NCBI GenBank assembly: GCA_003697135.1
Contig: RFGC01000018.1
Location: 186,001 to 250,000, forward strand
DNA length: 64,000 nt
Reading direction: 5' to 3'
From: Acidobacteriota bacterium
GTDB taxonomy: Bacteria; Acidobacteriota; Blastocatellia; Pyrinomonadales; Pyrinomonadaceae
Shown: in pieces, positions 9,373-17,791 of the stretch
How positions within the stretch are numbered: position 1 is the first letter of the stretch
Layout of the letters: every line of letters begins with the position of its first letter
Notes under the pieces: generated by a model
What the model saw: only the letters and a program-made list of their open reading frames with translations
What the model was told of the DNA's origin: nothing
Databases searched by the model: none
Made by a program: the position numbers and the translations under genes

Positions 9373-11631
9373 TCAGCTTACAACAAAACGCAAAATTGTG
9401 TCTCCGAGCTTTATTTTGTCACCATTTGAGAGTATTTTTGGCTGTTTTGGCAAGAGTCTCATTACTTCGTTTGTTATTTTTATCAAAACTGTGCCATTAG
9501 AGGAGCCTAAATCTTCTATCATGAACTTATCATTCTCGCGCCAAATTCTAAGGTGGCGACGTGATATTTTTGTTTGTGGATCGTATTTTGTTAAATCAAT
9601 ATCAGGATAGATATGCGATAACGGGTCTCTTCTGCCGATCAGCACAGAATCTTTCTCAATATCGAAAAATGGCACGCTAGGTTCTTCAGTATTGATCACA
9701 TAAAGACGGGCTTTTGTTTTGGGAATACTTATGGTTTGCTGTATAGGTTCTTTCTCAGTTGCGGCTTTTGTAGGTGAAACTGGGATTTGTTGAGCACCGC
9801 AGAATGGGCAGTACATATCTGTTGCTAAAATCTTTTTCCCACAAAAGGCGCAGAAAACGTGCTCTTGATCTGCCTTTGCGGAAATTGATTTTTTCCCGAA
9901 AGTAACTTTGCCAAGTTCCAAGTTCTCTAGATGCTGAACTAACACATCGTGCATTTCACGTGCTGAAGAGAATCTTTTCTCAGGTTTATATTCAACGGCT
10001 CGCATTATAATTTGCTCTATCTGATCAGAAAGAGTCGGATTTATTTGTCGTGGACGTGGATTTTTACTGAAATCGAAGATGAGTAGAGGATTGTTTTGTG
10101 GATCAGCACCTGTTAGAAGATGAAACATCGTGGCGCCGAGGCTGTAAATATCTGATCGTGCTTCTGCGTGTCCGCTAAAAAGCTCTGGCGGAGCATAGCC
10201 CATTGTTCCTACAGCCGTAACACCTTTTTCTTCACGACGAACCCAGCGGGCAATGCCAAAGTCAATCAGCACTATCTTTCCTGTGTTACTTTCAATCATT
10301 ATATTCGATGGTTTAAGGTCTCGGTATATCACAGGCGGTTGATGGTTATGCAAATAATCTAGAACATCTGTTATTTGGATTGCCCATTTAACCACGGTTT
10401 TTTCTTCAATACGACCTTCTGGAGATGAGCGAAGTTTGGCGGCTAGGTCGCTACCTGCGATATACTTCATTACAAGGTAAAATCTTCCTTCCTTTTCATC
10501 ATGGAAATAATCATAGATAGTCGGAATTGACGGATGTTCTAGCGACGATAAAAGTAGAGCCTCACGCTTAAAGTCATTTATTGCTTTTTCCTGCTTTTCT
10601 TCTTCAACGTAGGATTGAATCATCTCCTTTACTGCTCGCAATGCTCCGCCCAGATTCAAATCCTTTGCCAGATAAACTGCTCCCATTCCGCCACCACCGA
10701 TCTTTTTCACAATCTCGTATCTGTTAGCCAAAATAGTTCCTTCTGAGAGCAAAGTGAGTTTTGTTTTGCGTGTTTCAGGTGTAGCCGATATTTGCTTTTT
10801 AGATTCTGCTTCACTTTTCTTTTCAGTAACTTCACCTTTTTTGATTTCTTCGGCTTTCCAACCTGGCTCGCTTCTTTCTTTTGCTACAGGAGTTTCTTCG
10901 AGGTTTTCTATGTCTTCTTTTGGAGTGGATTCAGCATGTAGAACGAACTCTTTTTGTTGGGGTTGTTCTTGTGAGCTTTTTTGTGAGATTACTTCTCTTT
11001 GAACTTTATCCTTTATCTCTTCACGTTCCAGAAAGGGCTTAGGCTGAGCTATTTCTAGCAGTCTCTCTTTTTCTAAGTCTTCTGGTTCGTATGGGAGTGT
11101 TTCTTCAAGACTTATAGATTCCCTTCCTATGGAATCTTGAATTTCTGCTTTTTCTTCGTGCTCTACTTCGTCTTGCGTAATCTCAAGCGGTACTTTTTCA
11201 GGTTTCTGGATTCCTAAAGGTTTTGCTTCCTTAACTTCGGATGTTTGAGGTTCTTCAGGTTTAGATGATTCTTCAAGACTTGGTATTTGTTCTTTGGGTT
11301 TCAAGATTCTAGGTGTTGGTACTTCTTGCCATACTTCTAGTGGTGGTTCAGGTTCTTCCTCTAGATGAATGCTTGGATATTCGCGAATGCTCAAAGGTCC
11401 TGACATAGTAAGCTCTGAAACAGAAGGTGTTTGGATTTCTTCGGGTTTTGAAGGAGAAGGTTTTGGAGGAGTTTCGGATTCAGGAGAATATTGTGAAGGG
11501 ATTGCCGTAGATTCGGAAGTCGAAGTGTCTTCAGGTTCAGAAGGAATAGATTCCCTTAAGCGAATTCCGCAGTAAGGGCAATATATGTCTTCAGGTTGAA
11601 TTATTTCTGAGCATTCACGACATCTAAGCAT
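9373..11631 (-). CDS. Ser/Thr protein kinase with two zinc ribbons and a C-terminal FHA domain
   Basis: A 752-residue Hanks-type kinase. The N-terminus is a zinc ribbon (CRECSEIIQPEDIYCPYC, residues 4-21). A long Pro/Glu/Lys/Ser-rich disordered linker runs to about residue 295. The kinase domain covers about 300-570, with glycine loop IGGGGMGAVY, invariant lysine in AVKEM, catalytic loop YRDLKPSNI near 435 and DFGIA near 457, so it should be active. A second zinc ribbon (CAFCGKK, CPFCGAQ) lies near 594-612 and an FHA domain near 665-750 (GRRDPLS, ISRRHLRI, DLGSSNGT). No transmembrane helix is seen, unlike PknB. It phosphorylates Ser/Thr; FHA domains in three operon members would read the mark. 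Confidence 0.93.
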   Translation of the reverse strand: MLRCRECSEIIQPEDIYCPYCGIRLRESIPSEPEDTSTSESTAIPSQYSPESETPPKPSPSKPEEIQTPSVSELTMSGPLSIREYPSIHLEEEPEPPLEVWQEVPTPRILKPKEQIPSLEESSKPEEPQTSEVKEAKPLGIQKPEKVPLEITQDEVEHEEKAEIQDSIGRESISLEETLPYEPEDLEKERLLEIAQPKPFLEREEIKDKVQREVISQKSSQEQPQQKEFVLHAESTPKEDIENLEETPVAKERSEPGWKAEEIKKGEVTEKKSEAESKKQISATPETRKTKLTLLSEGTILANRYEIVKKIGGGGMGAVYLAKDLNLGGALRAVKEMIQSYVEEEKQEKAINDFKREALLLSSLEHPSIPTIYDYFHDEKEGRFYLVMKYIAGSDLAAKLRSSPEGRIEEKTVVKWAIQITDVLDYLHNHQPPVIYRDLKPSNIMIESNTGKIVLIDFGIARWVRREEKGVTAVGTMGYAPPELFSGHAEARSDIYSLGATMFHLLTGADPQNNPLLIFDFSKNPRPRQINPTLSDQIEQIIMRAVEYKPEKRFSSAREMHDVLVQHLENLELGKVTFGKKSISAKADQEHVFCAFCGKKILATDMYCPFCGAQQIPVSPTKAATEKEPIQQTISIPKTKARLYVINTEEPSVPFFDIEKDSVLIGRRDPLSHIYPDIDLTKYDPQTKISRRHLRIWRENDKFMIEDLGSSNGTVLIKITNEVMRLLPKQPKILSNGDKIKLGDTILRFVVS

Positions 11632-11651
11632 TGGTCTTTCATCCTGAGATT

Positions 11652-12206
11652 TTATCTTTTACAAATACGAAATCTCAAAAAAGTTTTGCCAACAATAATC
11701 TCGTCGCCATCTTCTAGCTTTTGTCGCACTCCCGGAACAAGTCTTTTACCTCTGTTTATGAAAGTTCCGTTTGTTGAGCCTAAATCTTCTATGTAGTAAT
11801 TTTCTCCTTCTTTGATGATTTTTGCATGACGCCTCGAAACCTTTGCTTCAGGGTCGTAGATGTCAAGATCAATATCAGGAAAAATTCCATTATCGGCATC
11901 CCAGCGTCCAATGTATGAATCCTCAGCAGTTAAGTAAAATTCAGTGCCAACCGCAGAGCCTCTTTCAATAGTTAAAACTGCATGGACACCTTTAGGTATT
12001 TCCCTTTCCTCGAAGTTTCGCTTTTCAGCAAACAAACTCTTGTTTTGGGAGACTTTTTCTACTTGAGAAAGCTCGATAGGAGTTTCCCCAGATTCATTTA
12101 TTGGCGGTGTGGGTTTCCCGTTATTATTGATTAACCCAGCACCACACTCACCGCAATAGATTGCTTCAGTAGGGTTATCTTTTTCACATCTAGGACACTT
12201 CATCAT
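11652..12206 (-). CDS. Zinc-ribbon FHA-domain protein
   Basis: A 184-residue protein with an N-terminal zinc ribbon (CPRCEKDNPTEAIYCGEC) and a C-terminal FHA domain carrying GRWDADN, VSRRHAKI and DLGSTNGTF. It resembles the last part of the neighbouring kinase without the catalytic domain, so it is a phospho-reader. The start at 12206 (ATG ATG AAG TGT) puts the zinc ribbon at the N-terminus as in relatives; the open frame extends to 12407 but would overlap the upstream gene by 73 bp. No ribosome site is seen. Instead a promoter-like TTGAGA-16-TAAAAT ends 10 bp before the start, so the transcript may be leaderless. First gene of the four-gene signalling operon. Confidence 0.82.
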   Translation of the reverse strand: MMKCPRCEKDNPTEAIYCGECGAGLINNNGKPTPPINESGETPIELSQVEKVSQNKSLFAEKRNFEEREIPKGVHAVLTIERGSAVGTEFYLTAEDSYIGRWDADNGIFPDIDLDIYDPEAKVSRRHAKIIKEGENYYIEDLGSTNGTFINRGKRLVPGVRQKLEDGDEIIVGKTFLRFRICKR

Positions 12207-12216
12207 CTGCAAAGCT

Positions 12217-12244
12217 ATTTTACTCATTAAACTAAAAATCTCAA
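12217..12244 (-). promoter_or_regulatory. Candidate promoter of the FHA-kinase operon
   Basis: On the minus strand TTGAGA (12244-12239), a 16-bp spacer and TAAAAT (12222-12217). Each hexamer matches sigma-70 consensus at five of six positions. Transcription would start at about 12210, within a few bases of the ATG at 12206. Confidence 0.55.
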
Positions 12245-12334
12245 ATACTGAGTTTCTTTGGTAGAAAGTGAATACGAGAATGGTCGTGCTATGAACCTTG
12301 GTGGTGAGGGCTGAACAACTTTCAAGGCTAGAAT

Positions 12335-12994
12335 TCATTTCAGTATTTTTGATTTCAGTTTTTTGGCTTCTTGCAAAAAAAATTCCTGCCATTCTTGAGG
12401 TTGGCATTCTTTTATCATGTAAGGATAATCTTTTGGACTGTCAGCTTTTATAAACTGCGTTCCCAGTTGTAAAAAATCAATGTGCCAATCAAACTTTGCT
12501 TTCGCTTTCTTTACAAGGTCTTCGATTTTGTATCCTTTCTCTTTACAAATGAAAAATAAATCAATGTAATCCCTTGCTACGCTTCGCTGATAAATGGCAA
12601 AAAGCTTATTGACCGCAATATCGAGTAAGCTGTCAACTATAACGCCATGCCTGATTATACCTTTCTCTAGTGGTGGAAATGGAAAATAGGTAAACTCTGT
12701 TTTCAAAACTTGGTCGCAAAAATGAAAAAAGATTAGATTGCGATTATAGCTTTGCTCGAAGTCAATTTTCTTGGCACCGATATGTTTTTTTATTGTGTCG
12801 GCCGCAATTGTGAGACTTAAAAAATCAATCTCTTTAGTCGAAAAAAAATCTAAATCTTCAGAATAACGATGTTCGAGATAGAAGGCGGCAAGTGCTGAGC
12901 CACCAGTTAGATAGAAATTCTCCCTTAAATAGTCAAGTTTGGCGATTTGCTCAAGCAAGGTTTTTTGGTGATCGTTTAGGATTTCAGCTTTCAT
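12335..12994 (-). CDS. AbiEii/AbiGii-family nucleotidyltransferase (putative toxin)
   Basis: A 219-residue protein of the DUF1814/AbiEii nucleotidyltransferase family. The catalytic signature is intact: YLTGGSALAAFYL at residues 28-40 and EDLDFF with D47 and D49 as the metal-binding pair. Family members act as toxins of type IV-like toxin-antitoxin and abortive-infection systems; MenT relatives add nucleotides to tRNA 3' ends. The usual AbiEi antitoxin is absent. Instead a 67-residue gene overlaps its start by 11 bp, so that protein is the natural partner candidate. Stand-alone housekeeping roles of such proteins are also possible. Confidence 0.78.
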   Translation of the reverse strand: MKAEILNDHQKTLLEQIAKLDYLRENFYLTGGSALAAFYLEHRYSEDLDFFSTKEIDFLSLTIAADTIKKHIGAKKIDFEQSYNRNLIFFHFCDQVLKTEFTYFPFPPLEKGIIRHGVIVDSLLDIAVNKLFAIYQRSVARDYIDLFFICKEKGYKIEDLVKKAKAKFDWHIDFLQLGTQFIKADSPKDYPYMIKECQPQEWQEFFLQEAKKLKSKILK

Positions 12995-13187
12995 CTAGAA
13001 GTATCTGCAAAAATCTCTTTCTTGCAGGATCAATGCGAAGTTGCTCCCAGTGTTTTTTTAGTTCGGATGCTGAAATTTTTTGATCGTTAAGACCGAAATT
13101 TATCAACTGTTCTAAGCGCCATATTTCGTAAGCTTCTGCGTCACCTTCTCGTTTGAATTTTTCTTTATCAACCGTCCAATTATACAT
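12984..13187 (-). CDS. Small protein paired with the AbiEii nucleotidyltransferase
   Basis: A 67-residue, charged, mostly helical protein without signal peptide, membrane helix or recognisable DNA-binding motif. Its last codons overlap the start of the nucleotidyltransferase gene (stop at 12984-12986, next start at 12994), the coupling typical of antitoxin-toxin pairs. The tail ISASELKKHWEQLRIDPARKR is basic. I do not recognise a family; an antitoxin or substrate-delivery role is inference from position and size only. Confidence 0.6.
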   Translation of the reverse strand: MYNWTVDKEKFKREGDAEAYEIWRLEQLINFGLNDQKISASELKKHWEQLRIDPARKRFLQILLDES

Positions 13188-13370
13188 ATCAACATTATAT
13201 CATTTTGCATTTGTGTAAATTTCTGATTTGTCTCAGTTCGTTGATTTGCTTTAAGAGCGCACTTTGCGATGATGCGGAAAAAGCAAAAGTTTTGCAGGAT
13301 TGGATTCCTTATGAGAAAATGTCGAGTGACACCAGTTTACAGCGAGTTTACATAGAAACGCAGTGGAATA

Positions 13371-13940
13371 GTGAGAAAAGTTAAATTTTGGTTTTTCCTA
13401 TTGCTTCTTTTGGCGTTGGCCGTAGTTTTTTTGTGGTTTTTTGAAGCATATTGGACGCATCGTTACGATCACATAATTGCTCGTCAAGCTAGGATATATC
13501 GGCTAGATGAGGAGTTGGTTTGGAGCATAATTTACGAAGAAACTTATTTTAGGGCTTGGAAAAGGGGAGCGGCTGGTGAGATTGGGTTGATGCAGATTAC
13601 TCCTGCGGTAGCAAGGGAATGGGCGGCGGAAACAGGTTTGAAAAGTTTGGAAAAGCAGGTAGAAGAAAACTTGGAGGAGTTTCTTTTCGACCCAGAGAGA
13701 AATATTCAAATTGGCTGTTGGTATTTGGAGAAGCTAAGGGGGAAATACCGTGGATTACCTGCAGAAACTGCTATGATGCTCGCCGCTTACAATGCAGGGG
13801 CAAGTCGCGTTGAAGAATGGCTCAAAAATAGCCGACCTGAGGAAATCTCCGAAGCAGAGTTTATCGAAAGAATCGCAATTCCTTCAACGAAATCTTATGT
13901 AATCTCGATTTTGAAGAGGTATCGAAAGCTAAAAAACTGA
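13371..13940 (+). CDS. Membrane-anchored lytic transglycosylase (Slt-type)
   Basis: A 189-residue protein with an N-terminal membrane anchor or uncleaved signal (residues 4-24) and an SLT goose-lysozyme-like domain. The catalytic glutamate lies in the EET segment at residues 56-58, and GEIGLMQITP (69-78) and AYNAG near 144 are the family's other motifs. It would cleave peptidoglycan glycan strands in the periplasm, leaving 1,6-anhydro ends. The start is GTG with only a weak ribosome site. It ends 13 bp before the amidohydrolase gene. A short open frame upstream overlaps its start by 14 bp. Confidence 0.88.
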   Translation: MRKVKFWFFLLLLLALAVVFLWFFEAYWTHRYDHIIARQARIYRLDEELVWSIIYEETYFRAWKRGAAGEIGLMQITPAVAREWAAETGLKSLEKQVEENLEEFLFDPERNIQIGCWYLEKLRGKYRGLPAETAMMLAAYNAGASRVEEWLKNSRPEEISEAEFIERIAIPSTKSYVISILKRYRKLKN

Positions 13941-13953
13941 AGAGTTCAATCGT

Positions 13954-15426
13954 ATGCGAAAAATTCTGCTTACTGCTGATTATGTTTTGCCGATCACTTC
14001 ATCGCCAATAGAAAAAGGAGCTGTTTTGATTGAAGGCGATAAAATCAAGGCTGTTGGACGTCAAGATGAATTCAGATTTGATGAGAACTTTCTGTTGAAT
14101 GGTGAAGTTGAGATCAAAGACTTTGGGCAAAGTGTTTTGATGCCTGGATTCGTGAATGCTCACTCGCACCTTGAGCTTACGATCATGCGAAATATGCTCG
14201 GTGCAGTTGAGGACAATTTTCTCAAATGGCTACTAACACTAGCAAAAATCCGAAGGAATCTTTCTGAAGAAGAGATTTATTTTTCAGCAATTCTAGGGGT
14301 TGTTGAAGGCATAAAATCAGGGATAACTTGTTTTGCTGATGTTGGCAATATAGGAAAAGCGAGTTTCGATGCTTTGAAGCAATGCAACTTACGCGGGATT
14401 GTTTATCAAGAAACTAACTTTTCACCTTCTAACATGACTGCTTCGTTAGACTTTGAGGCTTTGCGTGAGAAGTTTCTTGCACTTCGTCAGGAAGAGAGTT
14501 TTCTTGTTCGTGTTGGAATCTCGCCTCATGCACCATATACCGTGAGCAAAAAACTCTTTGAAAAAATAGCTCAATACTCCCTTGATGAGAGCATTCCTGT
14601 TATGATTCATGTGGCTGAAAGCAAAGCAGAGCTTTCTTTTTTGCTTAACGGGAAAGGAGTTTTTGCTGATCTTTACACAAAGCAACTTAAAAACTTAGGT
14701 CCAAATAGCCTTGAGTTTTCTAAGGGGCTTTCATGGTTTCCACCTAAGAAACGTCCAATTGATTATTTGAAGGAAACTAGTATCCTTTCTTCAAAACCCC
14801 TTCTTGTTCATTGCGTTCATGTTACAGATGAAGAAATTGCTTCCATAAGCGAAAACAAATGCTCTATAGCTCATTGTCCACGTTCAAATGCTCGTTTCGG
14901 GCATGGTATAGCGCCTTTGCGGAAGTTTTTGGATTCGGGAGTCTCTGTAGGTATAGGGACAGATGGAGCACCAAGTTGTGGGACTCTTGATATTTTTCAA
15001 GAAGGCACTGCTGCGATTTTGTTTTCTCGCTTAAAGGCTAATAGGGAAGAAGAATTTGTCAAGCCTGAAGAAGTAATCAAACTTGCTACAATAGGTGGAG
15101 CTTCAGCACTCGGATTGGAAAAAGAAATCGGCTCGCTTGAAGTGGGAAAACAAGCTGATATTATCGCAATCAGATTAGATTCTGTTTATCAACAGCCTTT
15201 ACTGAATGCAGAAGAACATGGAGTTTTTGGAGAAAATCCTGAAACTGAAATTTTTGATGACATTTACTCCCGCCTTTTATTTACTTGCACATCACGGGAC
15301 GTTTGTTGGACTTCAGTAGTAGGGCAAGAACTCTACAGAGATGGAAAAATTTTGATATTCGATGAAAACGAGTTGAGAAAAGAAATCATCAAAACAGCGA
15401 AAAAACTTGAGAGGAGAAGGTTATGA
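13954..15426 (+). CDS. Amidohydrolase, MTA/SAH or chlorohydrolase-type deaminase
   Basis: A 490-residue cyclic-deaminase subgroup member of the amidohydrolase superfamily (TrzN/MtaD/SsnA-like). Metal ligands are seen as H70-S-H72 in NAHSHLE, H219 in IHVAESKAE, a later histidine in LLVHCVHVTDEE, and D337 in GTDGAPS. Relatives deaminate S-adenosylhomocysteine, 5'-methylthioadenosine or guanine. It is longer than usual because of an insertion around residues 230-270 (FADLYTKQ to PIDYLKE). It ends in an ATGA overlap with the next gene, so they are translationally coupled. Substrate is not decided by sequence alone. Confidence 0.85.
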   Translation: MRKILLTADYVLPITSSPIEKGAVLIEGDKIKAVGRQDEFRFDENFLLNGEVEIKDFGQSVLMPGFVNAHSHLELTIMRNMLGAVEDNFLKWLLTLAKIRRNLSEEEIYFSAILGVVEGIKSGITCFADVGNIGKASFDALKQCNLRGIVYQETNFSPSNMTASLDFEALREKFLALRQEESFLVRVGISPHAPYTVSKKLFEKIAQYSLDESIPVMIHVAESKAELSFLLNGKGVFADLYTKQLKNLGPNSLEFSKGLSWFPPKKRPIDYLKETSILSSKPLLVHCVHVTDEEIASISENKCSIAHCPRSNARFGHGIAPLRKFLDSGVSVGIGTDGAPSCGTLDIFQEGTAAILFSRLKANREEEFVKPEEVIKLATIGGASALGLEKEIGSLEVGKQADIIAIRLDSVYQQPLLNAEEHGVFGENPETEIFDDIYSRLLFTCTSRDVCWTSVVGQELYRDGKILIFDENELRKEIIKTAKKLERRRL

Positions 15427-16292
15427 GAGTTTTTGCTGGTATAATTATGCTGATTTCTCTTTTGCTGAGCGGTATAACTGCGGTAGAAGCTCAAAAGAGA
15501 AAAAATGAAAAGAAATCTGTAAAAAAGATGGACCGAACCAGCGATCAAAGCAGTCAGTTTAGAGTAGTTTTAGAAGGTGATTATTCAGGTATTGAAGAAC
15601 CTTTTATTTTTGTTGCGCGTGATATTGAAACCTATAATTTGCTGAAAGAGTTGGGAATAGACCTTCCCAGTGCTTCAAAATTTAACTTTCCCTATGTTGG
15701 GATTGTTGCGATTTTTGCGGGGACAAGGCCGACACCTGGTTACAAGATTCAAGTATCTCAGAAAAACGGAGCAGTTGCTATTTCGGTAGTTTCACCACCG
15801 CCTAATGCAATTCTGCCACAGGTTTTAACGTCGCCTTATAAAATCGTGGCGATACCGGTTGATGAAGAAAAGCCTTTACCTGTTGAGGTTCCTTCGTCTT
15901 GGAAGATGGAGACCTACAGAATTTCAAGAGGCAATATAGGCTATTCAGGAGGTTTTGCACCACGTGAGAAGAATTTTGATGTGGACGGAAAAATAAATGT
16001 CTTTAGACTTAGAGGATTTGAAGGTCTTGTTACATTGAGCTTTTCTTTGACAGCAAAATCGGACGTGGAGATAAAAATGTTTGAAACGGCTTCGGGCAAA
16101 ATTGAAGGGGGTAAGGTAAAGCTTAACTGGGTCGATCCGGGCAACTTTTCTGAGTTTCCACGACCTTCAATGAAAGCGTCGGGTGTGCTTTTGCAAAATC
16201 GTATAACCTTGAAGTTTGAGCCGAATCCAACAAATGTTGCTGATGGTTTCGAGGCTTATGGTGAGATCGAGGCTGTAAAATCGCGAAACTGA
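15423..16292 (+). CDS. Exported PrcB_C-domain protein
   Basis: A 289-residue protein with signal peptide (residues 1-23, ending AVEA-Q). Residues about 40-155 fit the PrcB_C pattern seen in protease-complex-associated proteins: IVAIFAGTRPTPGYKIQV then a P-rich step and SPYKIVAIPV. The C-terminal half (160-289) is all-beta in character and unrecognised; it resembles a lipocalin-like strand pattern. It is coupled to the preceding deaminase by a 4-bp overlap, although the two act in different compartments. Function unknown. Confidence 0.65.
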   Translation: MRVFAGIIMLISLLLSGITAVEAQKRKNEKKSVKKMDRTSDQSSQFRVVLEGDYSGIEEPFIFVARDIETYNLLKELGIDLPSASKFNFPYVGIVAIFAGTRPTPGYKIQVSQKNGAVAISVVSPPPNAILPQVLTSPYKIVAIPVDEEKPLPVEVPSSWKMETYRISRGNIGYSGGFAPREKNFDVDGKINVFRLRGFEGLVTLSFSLTAKSDVEIKMFETASGKIEGGKVKLNWVDPGNFSEFPRPSMKASGVLLQNRITLKFEPNPTNVADGFEAYGEIEAVKSRN

Positions 16293-16337
16293 ACAACTTC
16301 AGTGGTGTTAGGCTTTTGATAGGCTATTCGGGTTTGG

Positions 16338-17630
16338 TCAGATTCCGTAGATTTTTACATGAAATTCATCGTTGATTAAAGAGATTTCTGGTTTTCTACC
16401 TGAAAAAATGCGTGCTTCTCTGAGCATTGCAGGGAAACCTTTGATGCCAAGCTTGACGTCGTAGGCGGAACTGGTGAAAATGGTTGCAATTTGAGGGTTA
16501 AGTCTTTGAGTAATCCCATAACAAATAGCTTTTGAGGCAAACGGTATAAATCCATTGTGCCTTCGCGGATTGATGATTTCAATTGAGTCGTCAAATATCA
16601 AAATCCTAGTTTGAGAATCTTTTAACGCCAAATCTCGATGAATTAGTGCATTTGTTATAGCTTCTCTTATCACAGGTTCAGAATAATTTTGTCTTGCTGG
16701 GATTGGAGATTCTGCTCTTTTGATGAATTTGGGTTTTTCGTGCCAAAGATCGCAGTATTTTTTTATGAAATTTAGAGATGCTTCAAAGAGAGTAAACAGG
16801 TTACCTTTGAGTTCTGATTTTTCGACTATGGGAACATTTGTAGTGTTTCCAGAGTATCTGATAGCGTGAACTGAAGAACGTGGCAAGAGTTCCGCTACTC
16901 TTTGATTTTTACCGAAAAGCAGGATTGCGGCAACCGTCGGTGTAAAATCTTCGCCGCTTCCCGTAGCCAGTAGAAGGTCTCTTTTCAGAAAATCTTCGGT
17001 ATCGTAGGAGATTTTTTCTTCGGATATATCTTCAAAAGCCCTTGCAAAGCTCCATAAGAGGGCGTCGTCAATATCGTTTCTAGTTGCACCCGGGACGGGA
17101 AGATTTTCATATCCAAGTGGACGAATTTCTTCCAAAAAACCTGAGAGTTCCTCGCGAGTTGCTTCTCGTTTTTCGGCACCGATTCTGAGGAAAAATCTAC
17201 CGTCTTTGGTTCGATAAGGACGACGTTTACCTTGAATCTCTAAGACAACAATTCGTCTGCCGTTATCAAATGAAATTATATCCAGAAAAGGCACAAGAGG
17301 GGGTATTATTTCTTCACGACAAATTCTTGCAAGTTCTTCAACGACATCTTCTGGATAGTCAACTCCTTCGATGCGAAGTTGATCCGTAACGCCAAAAATT
17401 AAAAAACCACCTGCCGTATTTGCAATTGCGACAATCTCCTGAGCAATTCTCTCAGGATTTGAAAGTTTTACTTTAAGCTCAAGGTATGTGTCTTCACCTC
17501 CACGGATCAAGCGCAGAAGCTCTGTTCGCGAGGTTTGAGGTAATGGTTGAGTTAAGAAATACTCTTGGAGCGAACGATCAGAAGTCAAGCGTTCACTATG
17601 GCGAAATTTCTTGCGTGTCATTTTTGTCAA
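16338..17630 (-). CDS. AlbA_2 (Schlafen-like) domain protein with HATPase_c_4 domain
   Basis: A 430-residue protein. AlbA_2 domain at about residues 35-150 includes EDTYLELKVKL and ANTAGGFLIFGV. The HATPase_c_4 ATP-binding region follows near 300-400, with EPVIREAITNALIHRDL as its helix. Such proteins are called ATP-binding or putative DNA-binding transcriptional regulators; none of their ligands is well established. A perfect 7-bp inverted repeat at 17675-17695 lies 45 bp upstream of its start, a natural place for self-regulation. Next to the start a second ATG at 17621 is possible. Confidence 0.78.
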   Translation of the reverse strand: MTKMTRKKFRHSERLTSDRSLQEYFLTQPLPQTSRTELLRLIRGGEDTYLELKVKLSNPERIAQEIVAIANTAGGFLIFGVTDQLRIEGVDYPEDVVEELARICREEIIPPLVPFLDIISFDNGRRIVVLEIQGKRRPYRTKDGRFFLRIGAEKREATREELSGFLEEIRPLGYENLPVPGATRNDIDDALLWSFARAFEDISEEKISYDTEDFLKRDLLLATGSGEDFTPTVAAILLFGKNQRVAELLPRSSVHAIRYSGNTTNVPIVEKSELKGNLFTLFEASLNFIKKYCDLWHEKPKFIKRAESPIPARQNYSEPVIREAITNALIHRDLALKDSQTRILIFDDSIEIINPRRHNGFIPFASKAICYGITQRLNPQIATIFTSSAYDVKLGIKGFPAMLREARIFSGRKPEISLINDEFHVKIYGI

Positions 17631-17674
17631 AACGGAACGCTAAATCCGCTCAAATACACCTTTTTGAAAGCCCT

Positions 17675-17695
17675 TCGTTGGTGTAAAACCAACGA
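17675..17695. promoter_or_regulatory. Inverted repeat upstream of the AlbA_2 gene
   Basis: TCGTTGG at 17675-17681 and CCAACGA at 17689-17695 are separated by 7 bp. No U-run follows on either strand, so it looks like an operator or leader hairpin rather than a terminator. Confidence 0.4.
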
Positions 17696-17791
17696 TTCTA
17701 TTGAAACATTTTACAATAAAAAAGTAAAAGAAGGTTCAGGGTTTTGTGTGACTTTTCCCGAAGGAGTTTTTGATTGAAGCGATTAGACAAT

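Noticed and set aside
12207-12407. N-terminal extension of the FHA reader protein
   Set aside because: It would overlap the nucleotidyltransferase gene and put unrelated residues before the zinc ribbon; the ATG at 12206 is more likely.
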